From Nostoc linckia z4 (lineage in GTDB: Bacteria; Cyanobacteriota; Cyanobacteriia; Cyanobacteriales; Nostocaceae), in assembly GCF_002608075.1 (NCBI RefSeq), contig NZ_LAHA01000004.1, positions 92,323 to 156,322 of the forward strand: 64,000 nucleotides of DNA, in the 5' to 3' direction. The stretch's first letter is position 1. Every line of letters starts with the position of its first letter. The position numbers were made by a program, and so were the translations under genes. The notes beneath the pieces were generated by a model, which made no database searches, was not told the DNA's origin, and saw only the letters and a program-made list of their open reading frames with translations. This document shows positions 8,077 to 17,599 of the stretch, piece after piece.

Positions 8077-9813
8077 ATGTTGGACACATGGACGCTACTC
8101 ATCATCGATGATTGTGCAGCAGATCGAAAAATCTATCGTCGATATCTTTTGAAAGATCTGCATCAGTCATACCAGATTTTGGAGGCTGACTGTGCAGAAG
8201 AAGGACTTGCTTTGTGCAAAAAAATACATTGCGATATCATTCTGCTGGATTATTGCCTACCTGACAAAAGTGGGTTAGAACTTTTCGATCAAATGCAGCA
8301 GGAGATATTTAATACTTCTGTGCCTGTGATTATGTTGACAGGACGGGGTGATGAAGAGGTTGCAGTTCAGGCAATGAAACGAGGTGCGCTGGATTATTTG
8401 GTCAAGCAACACCTGACACAAGATGTACTGCAACTAGCAGTCCGCAATGCCATCAAGCAATCGTACTTGCAAGCCCAACTCAGTAAAACCCGCGAACGTC
8501 AGCGTTTAATTGCTACAACTGCTTTGAGAATCCGCCAGTCTCTTAACCTAGAGCAAATTTTAAATACGGCTGTAGTAGAGGTGCAGCAACTTTTGAAATG
8601 CGATGGCGTGATGGTATATCAGTTCGCCACAGATAAAGAGGGTAAAATAGTCGCCTCCTCTGTTGACTCATACCGCGCCGTAGCCCTGTGCGAGGGTCGC
8701 GTCGGCAATCAGAATCAAGAGGAGACAAAGACGCGGGGACACCGGGACACGGAGAATTCTTTCCCCGCCTCATCGCGTCACCCCATCACCGCCTCTTCCT
8801 CTCTTACCACATCTTATTCCCAATCCCCAATCCCTCATATTTATGAACTTGGCTTGTGTAATCATTTGAGTTTGAAAGAGAAATTTAACACTGAATCAAA
8901 TTTGGTAGTTCCGATTAATCTCAGCAATAATGGAAATCCAACTCCCAAGCTTTGGGGTTTGTTGATTGCTCACCATAATTCCTATGAACGACAGTGGCAA
9001 GCTGATGATGCTCAGATGTTAAATGAAGTATCGGTGCAACTAGCTATTGCTATCCAACAAGCGGAATTGCTAGCCCAAACTCAAGCAGCCCTGACAAAAG
9101 AAAAACAACTCAATGTATTTAAATCGCAAATTATTGGCACAGTTTCCCATGAATATCGAACCCCCTTAACTTCAATTTTGGCTGCGGCATCGACTTTAGT
9201 AAAATATAGCAACCAACTCGATGAAGCTAAACAGCAGAAATTTTTGGGAATTATTGAACAAAAAGCAAGGTACATGTCCAAACTTGTGGACAATATGCTT
9301 TTAGTTAATCAATTTGAACAGGAAAAACCCAAGCCCAAGCCGATACAGCTCGATTTGTTCCAATTTTTTTCTGATTTAATAGAACAAGAGCGAGAAACAG
9401 CAGGAGAGCGCCACGAATTGATTTTTAAAATCACTGGAAATTATCATGGTTTTTGTGGCGATCGCGGGCTTTTACAACAAATATTTACTAACTTAATATC
9501 CAATGCAATTAAATATTCTCCAAATGGAGGTACTGTAGAGTTTAATCTCATCGGTAAAGAATCGCAAATTATTTTTTATGTCCAAGATTGGGGAATTGGT
9601 ATTCCGATGGCAGATCGAGAAAATTTATTTCAATCTTTTAGTCGGGGAAGTAACGTTGATACAATTCCTGGCACTGGTTTAGGATTGGCGATCGCCAAAA
9701 CTTGTGTAGAATTACATGGCGGTAACATCACTTTATCCAGTGAAGTAGGACGAGGAACTAAAGTTACAGTTACTTTACCGAAGGTTTTATCAATAAATCA
9801 ACTTTCGTCATAG
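8077..9813 (+). CDS. receiver-GAF-histidine kinase hybrid
   Basis: The 578-residue soluble kinase has an N-terminal receiver (Asp58 in ILLDYCLPDKSG, Lys in YLVKQH), a GAF domain (about 145-335), HisKA (His358 in TVSHEYRTPL) and HATPase with DWGIGI and GTGLGLAIAK. The leading receiver suggests it takes phosphate from an upstream kinase and then signals through its own kinase core. Its position behind the phytochrome/Rcp1 pair suggests a shared light pathway, which is inference. The GAF domain carries an insertion of about 45 residues made of repeat-type DNA, so its ligand pocket may be altered or the insertion may loop out. Confidence 0.85.
   Translation: MLDTWTLLIIDDCAADRKIYRRYLLKDLHQSYQILEADCAEEGLALCKKIHCDIILLDYCLPDKSGLELFDQMQQEIFNTSVPVIMLTGRGDEEVAVQAMKRGALDYLVKQHLTQDVLQLAVRNAIKQSYLQAQLSKTRERQRLIATTALRIRQSLNLEQILNTAVVEVQQLLKCDGVMVYQFATDKEGKIVASSVDSYRAVALCEGRVGNQNQEETKTRGHRDTENSFPASSRHPITASSSLTTSYSQSPIPHIYELGLCNHLSLKEKFNTESNLVVPINLSNNGNPTPKLWGLLIAHHNSYERQWQADDAQMLNEVSVQLAIAIQQAELLAQTQAALTKEKQLNVFKSQIIGTVSHEYRTPLTSILAAASTLVKYSNQLDEAKQQKFLGIIEQKARYMSKLVDNMLLVNQFEQEKPKPKPIQLDLFQFFSDLIEQERETAGERHELIFKITGNYHGFCGDRGLLQQIFTNLISNAIKYSPNGGTVEFNLIGKESQIIFYVQDWGIGIPMADRENLFQSFSRGSNVDTIPGTGLGLAIAKTCVELHGGNITLSSEVGRGTKVTVTLPKVLSINQLSS
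8713..8840. repeat. repeat-derived in-frame insertion in a GAF domain
   Basis: The DNA reads GACGCGGGGACACCGGGACAC, then CCCCGCCTCATCGCGTCACCCC, and ends in CCCAATCCCCAATCCC. It has the same modules as the intergenic stretch at 12521-12672 and the trpD insertion. It encodes a Ser/Thr/Arg-rich segment (TKTRGHRDTENSFPASS) that splits the GAF fold of the host kinase but keeps the frame. Confidence 0.7.
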
Positions 9814-9851
9814 TTCATGATTCATAATTAATAAGTTAATTGCTATGATTT

Positions 9852-10325
9852 CTAATCTCGAATTTCGATTTTAGTAATCAGCCATTCTTTAATTGTTTTT
9901 CCACAAGGTTCAGCGCTTTGACAATCATTGACATCCTCTAGTTCATAAAATAAATTGACATTTTTATTCACATATTTATCCGGCTCGCAAACATCGAATG
10001 TCGCACCAACCCCTTCATATAATTTACCATTGCCATCGACAACAGAAACATAGCACTTTAAATCCCCATTTTGCATATCTTTAATAGTGCCAGAAGAGGG
10101 ATTTTCATTTTTAATAGATGGTTGCTGAGATATATTTGAATCTTTAGTGGGTTGGGAACTGTTCTGTGGATTTTCTTTAATTACTGAATTCGATGGAGAA
10201 TTATTTGGGTTGGCTGTGACAGAATTTTCTGGAGAACTAATGTTATTAGATTCACTACAACCACCAATGAAAATAGAACAAATAAGAAATATAATGGTAA
10301 AAATTGTTTTTTTCATATTATTCAT
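9852..10325 (-). CDS. small lipoprotein of unknown function
   Basis: With the ATG at 10325 the protein has 157 residues: a short basic N-terminus, a hydrophobic helix and a lipobox ending IGGC (Cys23), so it should be lipid-anchored. A Ser/Asn/Pro-rich linker of about 60 residues follows. The C-terminal 75 residues have several Cys (LKCYVSVVDGNGK, FDVCEPD, CQSAEPCGK) that could form disulfides. I do not recognise a family. It is convergent with the upstream kinase gene. The alternative start MKKTIF at 10316 would also give a signal peptide. Confidence 0.7.
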   Translation of the reverse strand: MNNMKKTIFTIIFLICSIFIGGCSESNNISSPENSVTANPNNSPSNSVIKENPQNSSQPTKDSNISQQPSIKNENPSSGTIKDMQNGDLKCYVSVVDGNGKLYEGVGATFDVCEPDKYVNKNVNLFYELEDVNDCQSAEPCGKTIKEWLITKIEIRD

Positions 10326-10348
10326 ATTTACAACACTGCAATTTTCCT

Positions 10349-10370
10349 GAATCATGAAAAAGCATGATTC
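10349..10370. promoter_or_regulatory. perfect short palindrome upstream of the lipoprotein gene
   Basis: GAATCATG and CATGATTC face each other across six bases (AAAAAG). The site lies 24 bases upstream of the lipoprotein start and could be an operator or a small hairpin in its leader. Only the symmetry supports this. Confidence 0.3.
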
Positions 10371-10507
10371 AAAAGTAAAATAGAATGCATACCAGGTTTG
10401 GAAGCTAATCTAGTGTACTTCATCAATTTGAAATCTGCTGTATAATAAAAAAATTATATTAATGTTTTAAGCATTTATAAACTTGAAAAAATAAAACTAT
10501 TGATTTT

Positions 10508-11392
10508 GTGTTATCTCAAGGTTTTCTCAACTTAAACAAACCATTTGACTGGACTTCCCACGACTGTGTAGCGCGGGTGCGGAAGTTGTTGCGCCTCAAA
10601 CGCGTGGGACATGCAGGAACTTTAGATCCAGCAGCTACCGGAGTGTTACCCATCGCCTTTGGTAAAGCCACCAGATTATTACAATATTTACCAGGAAACA
10701 AAGCTTACAAAGCAACAATTCGCCTGGGTGTGCGTACCACAACTGATGATTTACAAGGTGAAATTATTAATTCTCAAGCTTGTGGGGAATTGAATTTAGC
10801 ACAAGTAAAAACTGCACTATTAAAATTTCAAGGCAAAATTGAACAAATCCCACCTAGTTACAGTGCAATTCAAGTGGATGGAAAACGTCTCTACGATTTA
10901 GCGCGTCAAGGTAAAACGGTGGAAGTTCCAGTGCGGACAGTGGAGATTTTTCACATAGAAATTTTGGATTGGCGTCAAGGAGATTTTCCAGAATTAGATG
11001 TGGCCATCGCCTGTGGAAGTGGTACATATATTAGAGCGATCGCTCGTGATTTGGGTGAAATTTTAGAAACTGGTGGTACGCTTGCTGCTTTAACTCGTAG
11101 CGAAAGCAGTGGTTTTTATTTAACAGATAGTCTCACCTTCACAGATTTAGAAACACAACTACAAGCTGGAACATTTCAACCCATTTGTGTTGATGCGCCA
11201 TTACAACATTTACCATTTGTGACTCTACCGTTAACATCTGCTCGCAAATGGTGTCAAGGTCAGCGAATTTCTTTAACTGTCGATGTTTCTGGAATAGTGC
11301 GAGTTTATGATGAAGATACTCGCTTTATAGGCATTGGAGAATTACAAAACGAAGCGTTGATCCCTCAAATGGTTTTTGAACCGATTTCTTAA
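10508..11392 (+). CDS. truB: tRNA pseudouridine(55) synthase
   Basis: The enzyme makes pseudouridine 55 in the T loop of tRNAs. The N-terminus matches TruB closely: [15 protein letters not shown], then [17 protein letters not shown] with the catalytic Asp40, then [10 protein letters not shown] and the [14 protein letters not shown] motif. The length of 294 residues is normal. The start is GTG at 10508, as there is no earlier in-frame ATG and the homology begins at once. It stands alone, and a repeat element starts 30 bases after its stop. Confidence 0.93.
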   Translation: MLSQGFLNLNKPFDWTSHDCVARVRKLLRLKRVGHAGTLDPAATGVLPIAFGKATRLLQYLPGNKAYKATIRLGVRTTTDDLQGEIINSQACGELNLAQVKTALLKFQGKIEQIPPSYSAIQVDGKRLYDLARQGKTVEVPVRTVEIFHIEILDWRQGDFPELDVAIACGSGTYIRAIARDLGEILETGGTLAALTRSESSGFYLTDSLTFTDLETQLQAGTFQPICVDAPLQHLPFVTLPLTSARKWCQGQRISLTVDVSGIVRVYDEDTRFIGIGELQNEALIPQMVFEPIS

Positions 11393-11424
11393 ACTGAAAA
11401 AATCTAATATTTAACGCAGCCCCA

Positions 11425-11640
11425 TAAAGGGGAAAGGGGAAAGGGTAAAGGGAAAGGGGAAAAAGGGAAAGGTTTGGTATTTTCCCTTTCCACAATAAAA
11501 ATGTATCCCTTTGACCACAAGAATGCAAAAAGCACTATTGTGCAAGAGGTCTGACGTATTTGAAACCTTTCCCCTTTCCACTTTCCCCTTTTCCCTTTCC
11601 CCTTTCCCCCTTCCCCTTCCCCTTTCCCCCTTCCCCAAAC
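11425..11640. repeat. dispersed repeat element, second family, copy A
   Basis: A purine-rich run (AAAGGGGAAAGGGG) leads into GGTTTGGTATTTTCCC, then CCCTTTGACCACAAGAATGC, AAAAAGCACTATTGTGCAAG, and a long pyrimidine run. The GTTTGGTATTTTCCCTTTCC and CCCTTTGACCACAAGA modules recur in reverse at 17600-17735, and the first also at 58675-58720. It separates truB from the hydrolase gene and gives rise to a false N-terminal extension of the hydrolase frame. Confidence 0.75.
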
Positions 11641-11675
11641 CGTATTGCCCCAGCCCCTATTTTAAGGCACGTCTA

Positions 11676-12548
11676 ATGATGAGCGATCGCCAAAATTACA
11701 CTACTAGCGCTGCAAACCTCAACGTCTACATCCAAGGTCAAGGATTTCCGATTTTAGCCCTACACGGTCATCCTGGTTCTGGTCGCAGTCTTTCTGTATT
11801 TACCAATCATTTATCAAAACGCTACAAAACTTTTGCCCCAGATTTACGTGGATACGGCAAAAGTCGCTGGAATGAAAATTTTGACATGAATGACCATTTG
11901 ACGGACTTAGAAGCGTTACTAGACCGGTTTGAAATTGAAAAATGTTTAATATTGGGATGGTCGCTTGGCGGTATTCTGGCAATGGAACTGGCATTGCGTT
12001 TGCCAAAGCGGATTACGGGGTTGATTTTAGTAGCGACAGCCGCAAAACCCCGTGGTAGTCATCCTCCCATCACTTGGCAAGATAATTTATATACTGGCGT
12101 TGCTGCCCTATTGAATTATATAAAACCGAGTTGGCAGTGGAATATTGAAACTTTTGGCAAGCGATCGCTTTTTCGCTACTTAATTCAACAACATACATCC
12201 ACTAGTTACAGCTATATTGCCACCGAAGCTGTACCCGCATATTTGCAAACTTCTGCTGCTGCTACTCGCGCCCTTTACAGTGCTATTCAAGCAGGGTATG
12301 ACAGACTTCAAGACTTGCCACAAATTCAATGCCCTAGTCTAGTACTTGCTGGAGTTCAAGACCGTCACATCACAGTTGATTCCAGCCTGGAAACAGCTCG
12401 ACACCTCAAGAACTGCCAATGGCAATGTTACCCCAGTACCGCTCACCTTTTTCCGTGGGAAGTTCCCCAATTGGTACTGAGTGATATTGACCGTTGGCTG
12501 GAAGAACATCCCCAGATAAGAGGACGCGGTGACATAGGGACGCGGTGA
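11676..12548 (+). CDS. alpha/beta hydrolase
   Basis: The protein has the alpha/beta hydrolase fold with the oxyanion region LALHGHPGSG, nucleophile elbow GWSLGG (Ser96 from the start used), acid in GVQDRHI and the His in STAHLFPWE. The substrate cannot be read from the sequence. The start is one of two adjacent ATGs (11676 or 11679); the frame is open for 55 more codons upstream, but those are low-complexity repeat text (FPFSLSPFPLPLPLSPFP). The last ten residues (IRGRGDIGTR) and the stop codon also come from a repeat element, so both ends of the frame have been shaped by repeats. Confidence 0.8.
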   Translation: MMSDRQNYTTSAANLNVYIQGQGFPILALHGHPGSGRSLSVFTNHLSKRYKTFAPDLRGYGKSRWNENFDMNDHLTDLEALLDRFEIEKCLILGWSLGGILAMELALRLPKRITGLILVATAAKPRGSHPPITWQDNLYTGVAALLNYIKPSWQWNIETFGKRSLFRYLIQQHTSTSYSYIATEAVPAYLQTSAAATRALYSAIQAGYDRLQDLPQIQCPSLVLAGVQDRHITVDSSLETARHLKNCQWQCYPSTAHLFPWEVPQLVLSDIDRWLEEHPQIRGRGDIGTR

Positions 12549-12672
12549 CGCGGGGAAGAAGACGAAACGCAAGGACTTGTGGTAAAAGAATTCACCGTGT
12601 CTGGTGTCTTTGAGTCTCTCTTTCCCCACGTCCTCACGTCTTTGTATCTTTTTTCCCGTGTCCTCTTGTCTT
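12521..12672. repeat. dispersed repeat, GACGCGGTGAC / CGTGTCCTC type
   Basis: The sequence GAGGACGCGGTGACATAGGG followed by GACGCGGTGACGCGGGG, and at the far end CACGTCTTTG and CGTGTCCTCTTGTCTTG, form an imperfect inverted pair. It starts inside the 3' end of the hydrolase gene and ends just before the convergent DUF1816 gene. The same modules are inserted in the GAF kinase (8713-8840) and in trpD. Confidence 0.65.
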
Positions 12673-12679
12673 GCCTAAA

Positions 12680-12982
12680 TTAAATTTGACCGCCAAAGGC
12701 AGGCTGTACTTTGCGGTCAAATCTTTCCCCCAAGTCTTCAGCAATTGTTAGATTATTGGGTTTGCACCGTTTGACATTGACAACAATTCCCTGCGCTCCT
12801 TCGGTCTCTAAATCTTCTACGTATCCAACGCTAGCCAATTTTGCTTCATCAAAATTCAGAAATGGCCCGAAGTAGTATGTGCAACGGGGATTTTGCGTTG
12901 CAATTTCTACCCACCAAGCCAAACCGAGATAGTTGAACGTGTTAATCAACCCTTCCTTGAGATTATGCCAAATGGTTTTCAT
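12680..12982 (-). CDS. DUF1816 protein
   Basis: The 100-residue protein matches the cyanobacterial DUF1816 family through WWVEIATQNPRCTYYFGPF and the following FDEAKLASVGYVEDLE, including the C-terminal GIVVNVKRCKPNNLTI. The family is small, cyanobacterial, and often linked to phycobilisome or stress contexts, with no established reaction. The gene is convergent with the hydrolase and stands alone. The ATG at 12982 gives the usual family length. Confidence 0.8.
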   Translation of the reverse strand: MKTIWHNLKEGLINTFNYLGLAWWVEIATQNPRCTYYFGPFLNFDEAKLASVGYVEDLETEGAQGIVVNVKRCKPNNLTIAEDLGERFDRKVQPAFGGQI

Positions 12983-13069
12983 GGTTTTCGCTGATTTGTA
13001 AACGTGCTACAGGGTGTTAAGGGATATGTTGCTTTATTATCATTTACATTTCTTTATACTCTTTTACTG

Positions 13070-14047
13070 CTATTTTTTCAAAGAGATTTTTTGTAATTTA
13101 TCTAAATGCAGCGTATTTAGCGATCGCTGACGATAAATTTCATAAAGTGCCATTCCTGCTGCTACCGAGGCATTGAGGCTAGGGGTTTTACCTTGTAACG
13201 GAATTGATACTAAAACATCGCAGGAACGTTGAGTGAGCATACTCAGACCTTCACCTTCAGAGCCAATTACCAATGCGATGGGTCCGCTAAAATTGACTGT
13301 GTGTAAGGGTTCACTACCGGTGGCAGCAGTACCATAAATCCAAAATCCCGCTGTTTTTAATTCTTCTAAGGCGCGACTGAGGTTAACAACTCTTGACACA
13401 GAGAAGTTTTCTAAAGCACCTGCGGCAACTTTGACAACGGTGGAAGTGATCCCAGAGGCTCTTCTTTGGGGTATGACTAATCCTTGAGCGCCAATTGCCT
13501 CAGCTGTGCGAATAATTGCTCCCAGGTTATGGGGATCGGTAATTCCATCAGCTACAACAATTACGGGATCGGTTACAGATTTTGCTTGTTCGAGGAGATC
13601 CGGTAATTCTATATAAGTGTAGGGAGCAATTTGAGCCGCCACACCTTGATGATTGGAGTGATTGGTAATTTGGTCTAAACGCTTTGGTTCAACTTCATCA
13701 ATTACCGTGCCATTTTCCTTGGCGTGTAAAAGCAAAGGGTGAAAGTTGGGATCGTAGCGCAGACGGTTAGTAATCCAAATGCGGTTGAGACCGCGCTGAC
13801 TTTGCAATGCAGTCAATACTGGATGACGACCGTAGATTAAATCGTTCTCTTCTGCTGGTTTTGTAGGTAGAGAAGGATGAGAGAAGTTGCTATTTTGTGG
13901 ACGCGAATTGCTGGAAATCGGGTTGATATCTATTTTTTTTCTGGGATTGCGAATTGGATTAGTAATAACACGCTTACCCTGAAGCTTTATAGGTTGCCCC
14001 CGATTTGGTTCGCTAGAAGTCTTGATTTTTCTGGGTTTATTTGACAT
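13070..14047 (-). CDS. rlmB: 23S rRNA (guanosine-2'-O)-methyltransferase, TrmH/SpoU family
   Basis: The enzyme is a SPOUT methyltransferase that modifies a ribose of 23S rRNA. A basic, disordered N-terminal 55 residues is followed by the substrate-binding domain ([17 protein letters not shown]) and the knotted SAM domain with [29 protein letters not shown] and [17 protein letters not shown], the three SPOUT signatures. I used the ATG at 14047 (MSNKPRK). A GTG at 14143 is in frame and overlaps the stop codon of mrnC by one base, which would couple the two genes and give 357 residues. Downstream of mrnC in an RNA-processing pair. Confidence 0.88.
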   Translation of the reverse strand: MSNKPRKIKTSSEPNRGQPIKLQGKRVITNPIRNPRKKIDINPISSNSRPQNSNFSHPSLPTKPAEENDLIYGRHPVLTALQSQRGLNRIWITNRLRYDPNFHPLLLHAKENGTVIDEVEPKRLDQITNHSNHQGVAAQIAPYTYIELPDLLEQAKSVTDPVIVVADGITDPHNLGAIIRTAEAIGAQGLVIPQRRASGITSTVVKVAAGALENFSVSRVVNLSRALEELKTAGFWIYGTAATGSEPLHTVNFSGPIALVIGSEGEGLSMLTQRSCDVLVSIPLQGKTPSLNASVAAGMALYEIYRQRSLNTLHLDKLQKISLKK

Positions 14048-14142
14048 TTTAGTTTTACGATATAGCGTATAGTGGGCATCCAGAACGGCGCTATTTACCA
14101 GACCTACTCTACTGTTTTGATAATTGTGAAATTGAATTTTCA

Positions 14143-14622
14143 CTATTTCTCTAGATGGAGTATTTCTAACAGTTCGGTTAGGCGCTGGTAATCAGTTAGA
14201 TATAAGTAGCCAATTAAGGTTTCTAGACTAGTTGCCTGTTGATAAATTTCGGGATCGAGCCGCTTAGGCCGTCCTGTAGCAGCGTTTCGACCCCGGCGGA
14301 CAATTTCTAGTTCGGTGTCCCTCAGATGAGGAGTAAGCGATCGCAAATGTAGCGCTTGTGTTTCCGCTCTTACCTGTCCCACTACCAAACGATGATAAGT
14401 CTCTGGTCGCTGTAGTGGTAGTAGATAGAACATTCTAACATAAAGTTCATAGATTGCATCCCCCAAATAAGCTAAAGCAGAGGGAGAAATTTTTTGTACT
14501 TGTGAAAAAGAAATGTGTTGGGATAATGGCACTGTGCTTAACAACAGTGCTTGAGTCCAAGATAAATTTTGTTTGGAAACTTCATCTTGTCCATCCAATA
14601 ACCCTTCTTCCTTTGACTTCAC
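14143..14622 (-). CDS. mrnC: Mini-ribonuclease 3
   Basis: The protein is a short RNase III-like nuclease without a double-stranded RNA-binding domain, known for trimming 23S rRNA precursors. The catalytic helix is [15 protein letters not shown], and the second signature RRGRNAAT plus [13 protein letters not shown] are present. The length of 159 residues is usual. The start is GTG at 14622. Its stop abuts rlmB, so two 23S rRNA maturation functions are likely made from one transcript. Confidence 0.88.
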   Translation of the reverse strand: MKSKEEGLLDGQDEVSKQNLSWTQALLLSTVPLSQHISFSQVQKISPSALAYLGDAIYELYVRMFYLLPLQRPETYHRLVVGQVRAETQALHLRSLTPHLRDTELEIVRRGRNAATGRPKRLDPEIYQQATSLETLIGYLYLTDYQRLTELLEILHLEK

Positions 14623-15535
14623 AAATAAATCATTCCTTGACTAGCTCAATAATTGTGCAGGCATTCTTCCCAAAGATTGATTTCCCTGAAGTATGCCATC
14701 ATAGTATACCTAGCATAATCAACACTATACAAAAATACTTACTAAATTTTATCTTTTTGATTAAGACTTAGCATTTTAGATTCCCCTGATTTCCACTTGT
14801 CACAAGGTAATTTTGGGTACTTATTGCTGTCTAGAATTTACTGGCATCAGAGAAAATTTTAATGTAATAGTTCTGCTTGAAATTTGCTAGATTGCTATGT
14901 TTAGTTAGTAGATATTTTTTCCTAATTATACATTATCAAGTCAAGTTTAGATCGAAATTAATCAGTTGACTTTTATTTACTAGAACTTTGTTTGGCTTTG
15001 GTTGTTATCGAATATCCTAACCAGAAGTCATATCTCTTATAAAATGCTTGAAAAGTTGTTGATTATACACAAATCAGCTAAACAATCTGCCGAAATCTCG
15101 CTTTTTGAAGTAGAGTTGGAAAGTTGATTTCACACTTTTCAATGGGTGTTAACGGGGATCGAGCTAAATATTTATTGAAAGTCACAAAAAACTCCATTCC
15201 AAGTGTGGGCGGACAAGGTTGTTTCACAGGTAGTACAGGGCATTGATAATATCTTCCCATACCCCACTCCCCTGTATTGACAAAGATTTTAGGAAACTCG
15301 AAAAGATAAACAACAGATAGTCGTTGATTGTGAACTGTCAAGGGTCAACAGTTACAAAGGATATTTTTTTTACTTGCAAGTGCCTTAATTTTTAATCTCG
15401 ATCCGTTTTAAATATATAAAGCTCAACTGGCTGAGCGCCTCTCCCGCAAGGAGAGAGGTTTTGCCAGAAGTTTTAAAAATTTAGCTATCCGATGTTGAAT
15501 CTGAATAGCCAAGTTAATCTCAATAGGTCTAGCAA
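14623..15535. other. long intergenic region, no convincing gene
   Basis: The 913 bases are AT-rich. An 87-residue frame at 15078-15341 has no family resemblance and poor composition, so I leave it out. At about 15435-15466 CCTCTCCCGCAAGGAGAGAGG forms a short GC-rich hairpin of a kind that is repeated in cyanobacterial genomes; it precedes a weak T-run and might terminate transcription. Confidence 0.4.
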
Positions 15536-15904
15536 TCAAGACTGCTTGACGTTTTCTAGAGCCGCTTCAACTGTTTGTTGCAGGGAGAGAAACTTCTCTA
15601 AGCGAACAAGCTTGACCGTTTGAGTGACGCGGGCATTCGTGACAATTTGCAAAGTGCCATTAGCGTTTTGAGCCTTCTTGGCTGCTTGCACCAAAGCACC
15701 CAAGCCAGAGCTATCAATAAAGTCGATTTGTGAGAGATCCAAAATAATATGCTTAGGACCTTCTTCGATCTTGCTCTCTAGTACCTTGCGAAACGTCGGC
15801 TCAGAAAAGGCATCTAACAAACCTGTGAGGCGGAATAGCTGACAGTTATCCCGGACTTCACGAGTGCCCCTCAGGCTCACGGTTAGATTCAGTGGCTCAG
15901 CAAT
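15536..15904 (-). CDS. STAS-domain anti-sigma factor antagonist
   Basis: The protein is a single STAS domain of the SpoIIAA/RsbV type: TGLLDAFSEPTFRKVL, then IILDLSQIDFIDSSGLGAL, where the first Ser after FID is the usual phosphorylation site. Such proteins bind anti-sigma kinases or guide partner switching. The obvious start is GTG at 15880, but a strong Shine-Dalgarno sequence (GAGGAGGG, complement of 15909-15916) lies too far from it. Five bases after the GGAGG core there is an in-frame ATT (15904), giving IAEPLNLTVSLRGTREV, which resembles the N-terminus of family members. I therefore extend the gene to 15904 and treat the ATT start as tentative. No kinase or phosphatase partner is adjacent. 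Confidence 0.75.
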   Translation of the reverse strand: MAEPLNLTVSLRGTREVRDNCQLFRLTGLLDAFSEPTFRKVLESKIEEGPKHIILDLSQIDFIDSSGLGALVQAAKKAQNANGTLQIVTNARVTQTVKLVRLEKFLSLQQTVEAALENVKQS

Positions 15905-15908
15905 AATT

Positions 15909-15916
15909 CCCTCCTC
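15909..15916 (-). promoter_or_regulatory. strong Shine-Dalgarno sequence deciding the STAS start
   Basis: GAGGAGGG on the minus strand is placed five bases (from the GGAGG core) before an in-frame ATT and 29 bases before the first in-frame GTG. The spacing favours a non-canonical ATT start. Confidence 0.45.
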
Positions 15917-15981
15917 ATAAGTTAAAGTGAACGCTCAAGTATAGATGGTTTTTGAGCGTGTTGTCTACAATCTACTGGAGT

Positions 15982-16145
15982 AAGGGGCATTGGGCATTGG
16001 GCGTTGGGCGAGGGAAAGGGGTAAGGGGAAAAGGGAAAAGATTAAATTTATTCCTTTTCCCTTTAACCTTTTCCCCATCTCCCCATTCCCCATCTCCCCA
16101 TCTCCCCATCTCCCCATCTCCCCATCTCCCCATTCCCCATTCCCT
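15982..16145. repeat. dispersed G-rich/C-rich repeat element, copy B
   Basis: The element starts with GGGCATTGGGCATTGGGCG, continues AAGGGGAAAAGGGAAAAG and TTAAATTTATTCC, and ends in repeated CCCCATCT units up to the carA stop codon. The core is nearly the reverse complement of copy A at 3709-3831, 12 kb away. Confidence 0.8.
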
Positions 16146-17301
16146 AGTTCCCATCACTCTGACGCGCTGTTCGCATAGCTTGAACAAATTGCTCAAACAA
16201 GTAATCAGCATCGTGAGGGCCAGGGCTGGCCTCTGGGTGATATTGTACAGAGAATACAGGCAGAGACTTGTGACGTACCCCGGCAACGGTGCGATCGTTT
16301 AAATTTAGGTGACTAACTTCCACAACTGTTGCGGGAAGGGAATCTGGGTCAATGGCAAAACTATGGTTTTGGCTGGTAATTTCTACCTTTTGCTGTAAAC
16401 CCGCTGGCTGGTTCAAACCACGGTGACCAAATTTGAGTTTATAGGTTTCTGCTCCCAAGGCATGACCCAAAATTTGATGCCCCATACAAATCCCAAAGAT
16501 GGGTTTTTGACTCAGCAGCAGCGCTTTGGTAGTTGCAATTCCTTCGGTGACGGTAGCAGGGTCACCAGGCCCGTTAGAAAGAAAGACACCATCAGGATTG
16601 TAGTTGAGAATTTCCTCTGGTGGCGTATCAGCAGGTACAACAATTACCCGACAACCATAACTGGCTAAGCGACGCAAAATATTGCGTTTGATGCCAAAGT
16701 CCAGGGCAACAACGGTAAAGGGTTTCTCAATATTGTTGGTGGTTTCCGGATTAAATTCCCAGGCTGGAATCGTGGGATCTGACCATTCATAAGTTTTTGC
16801 CGTCGTCACTTCTCGAACCAGATTCAATCCTGCCATGTTGGGAGCTGCTTGCACCTGCTCTAGCAATTCTCCCTCATCCAGAATAGCTGTGGAAATACCA
16901 CCGTTCATGGCTCCGAACATCCGGATTTTGCGGGTGAGGGCGCGGGTGTCGATGCCATAGATGGCTGGTATCTGATGCTGTTTGAGGTAGTCGGGTAAGG
17001 ATTGGGTCGATCGCCAATTACTTGGTCGATGACAAATGTTTCGGGCGATGGCACCCCGCACTTGGGGGCGTTGTGATTCCTCATCTTCAGGGTTGACACC
17101 AGTATTCCCCAATTCTGGATAAGTAAAAATCACAATCTGACCGCAGTAACTAGGATCGGTCAGTACTTCTTGATAGCCAGTCATCCCAGTGTTGAATACC
17201 ACTTCTCCAATGGCGGTTCCCGTAGCACCGAAAGACCAACCGCGATAAGTGGTTCCATCTGCCAAGACAAGTAAAGCTGGTATTGCGTCAGACAAGGACA
17301 T
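16144..17301 (-). CDS. carA: carbamoyl-phosphate synthase small (glutaminase) subunit
   Basis: The subunit hydrolyses glutamine and passes ammonia to the large subunit for carbamoyl phosphate, feeding arginine and pyrimidine synthesis. The N-terminal domain reads [18 protein letters not shown] and [21 protein letters not shown]. The class I amidotransferase domain has LSNGPGDP, the nucleophile Cys272 in [11 protein letters not shown], and [13 protein letters not shown]. At 385 residues it has normal length. The carB gene is not nearby, as is usual in cyanobacteria. Its stop codon abuts repeat copy B. Confidence 0.95.
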   Translation of the reverse strand: MSLSDAIPALLVLADGTTYRGWSFGATGTAIGEVVFNTGMTGYQEVLTDPSYCGQIVIFTYPELGNTGVNPEDEESQRPQVRGAIARNICHRPSNWRSTQSLPDYLKQHQIPAIYGIDTRALTRKIRMFGAMNGGISTAILDEGELLEQVQAAPNMAGLNLVREVTTAKTYEWSDPTIPAWEFNPETTNNIEKPFTVVALDFGIKRNILRRLASYGCRVIVVPADTPPEEILNYNPDGVFLSNGPGDPATVTEGIATTKALLLSQKPIFGICMGHQILGHALGAETYKLKFGHRGLNQPAGLQQKVEITSQNHSFAIDPDSLPATVVEVSHLNLNDRTVAGVRHKSLPVFSVQYHPEASPGPHDADYLFEQFVQAMRTARQSDGN

Positions 17302-17302
17302 A

Positions 17303-17340
17303 GAGTGGGGAGTGGGGAGTGGGGAGTGGGGAGTGGGGAT
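17303..17340. repeat. short tandem GAGTGGG repeat upstream of carA
   Basis: Four to five units of GAGTGGG(G)A lie directly upstream of the carA start codon, in the region where its ribosome binding site and leader should be. The same unit appears within the insertion at 32900. It could affect carA leader structure, but no effect can be read here. Confidence 0.6.
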
Positions 17341-17599
17341 TGAGTACTGGGGATTAGAAAAACTTTTCTCCAGTCCTTAGTTTTTAACTTTTATGTCCCT
17401 TACTCTTGAAGACTGCAACCTCTGATTGTCTCATAACTTGAGTAATTAAAAGCTTTAGAATTATTAATGAAAAATTAAATTTTCTATTGTCCGCTAGACC
17501 TGCCTTAAAAATAGGGCATTGGCCAAACAGGGCATTAGGCATGAGAATATTGATTTTTATTGTTCCTTGTGAGCGCAGCTCATGGAGTAAGAGTGCAAT

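Noticed and set aside
11411..11638. Open frames rich in Gly/Lys/Glu or Pro/Phe/Ser within the repeat between truB and the hydrolase
   Set aside because: They consist of translated GGGGAAA or CCCTTT runs and exist on both strands at once; no start signal or family resemblance.
15078..15341. 87-codon frame on the minus strand
   Set aside because: No family resemblance, no ribosome binding site, and partly coded by CCATACCCCACTCCCC repeat-like text.
15952..16302. Overlapping frames on both strands in repeat copy B
   Set aside because: Low-complexity text (SPSPHLPISPSPHLPI; GRWGDGEMGRWGDGE) from tandem CCCCATCT units, not genes.
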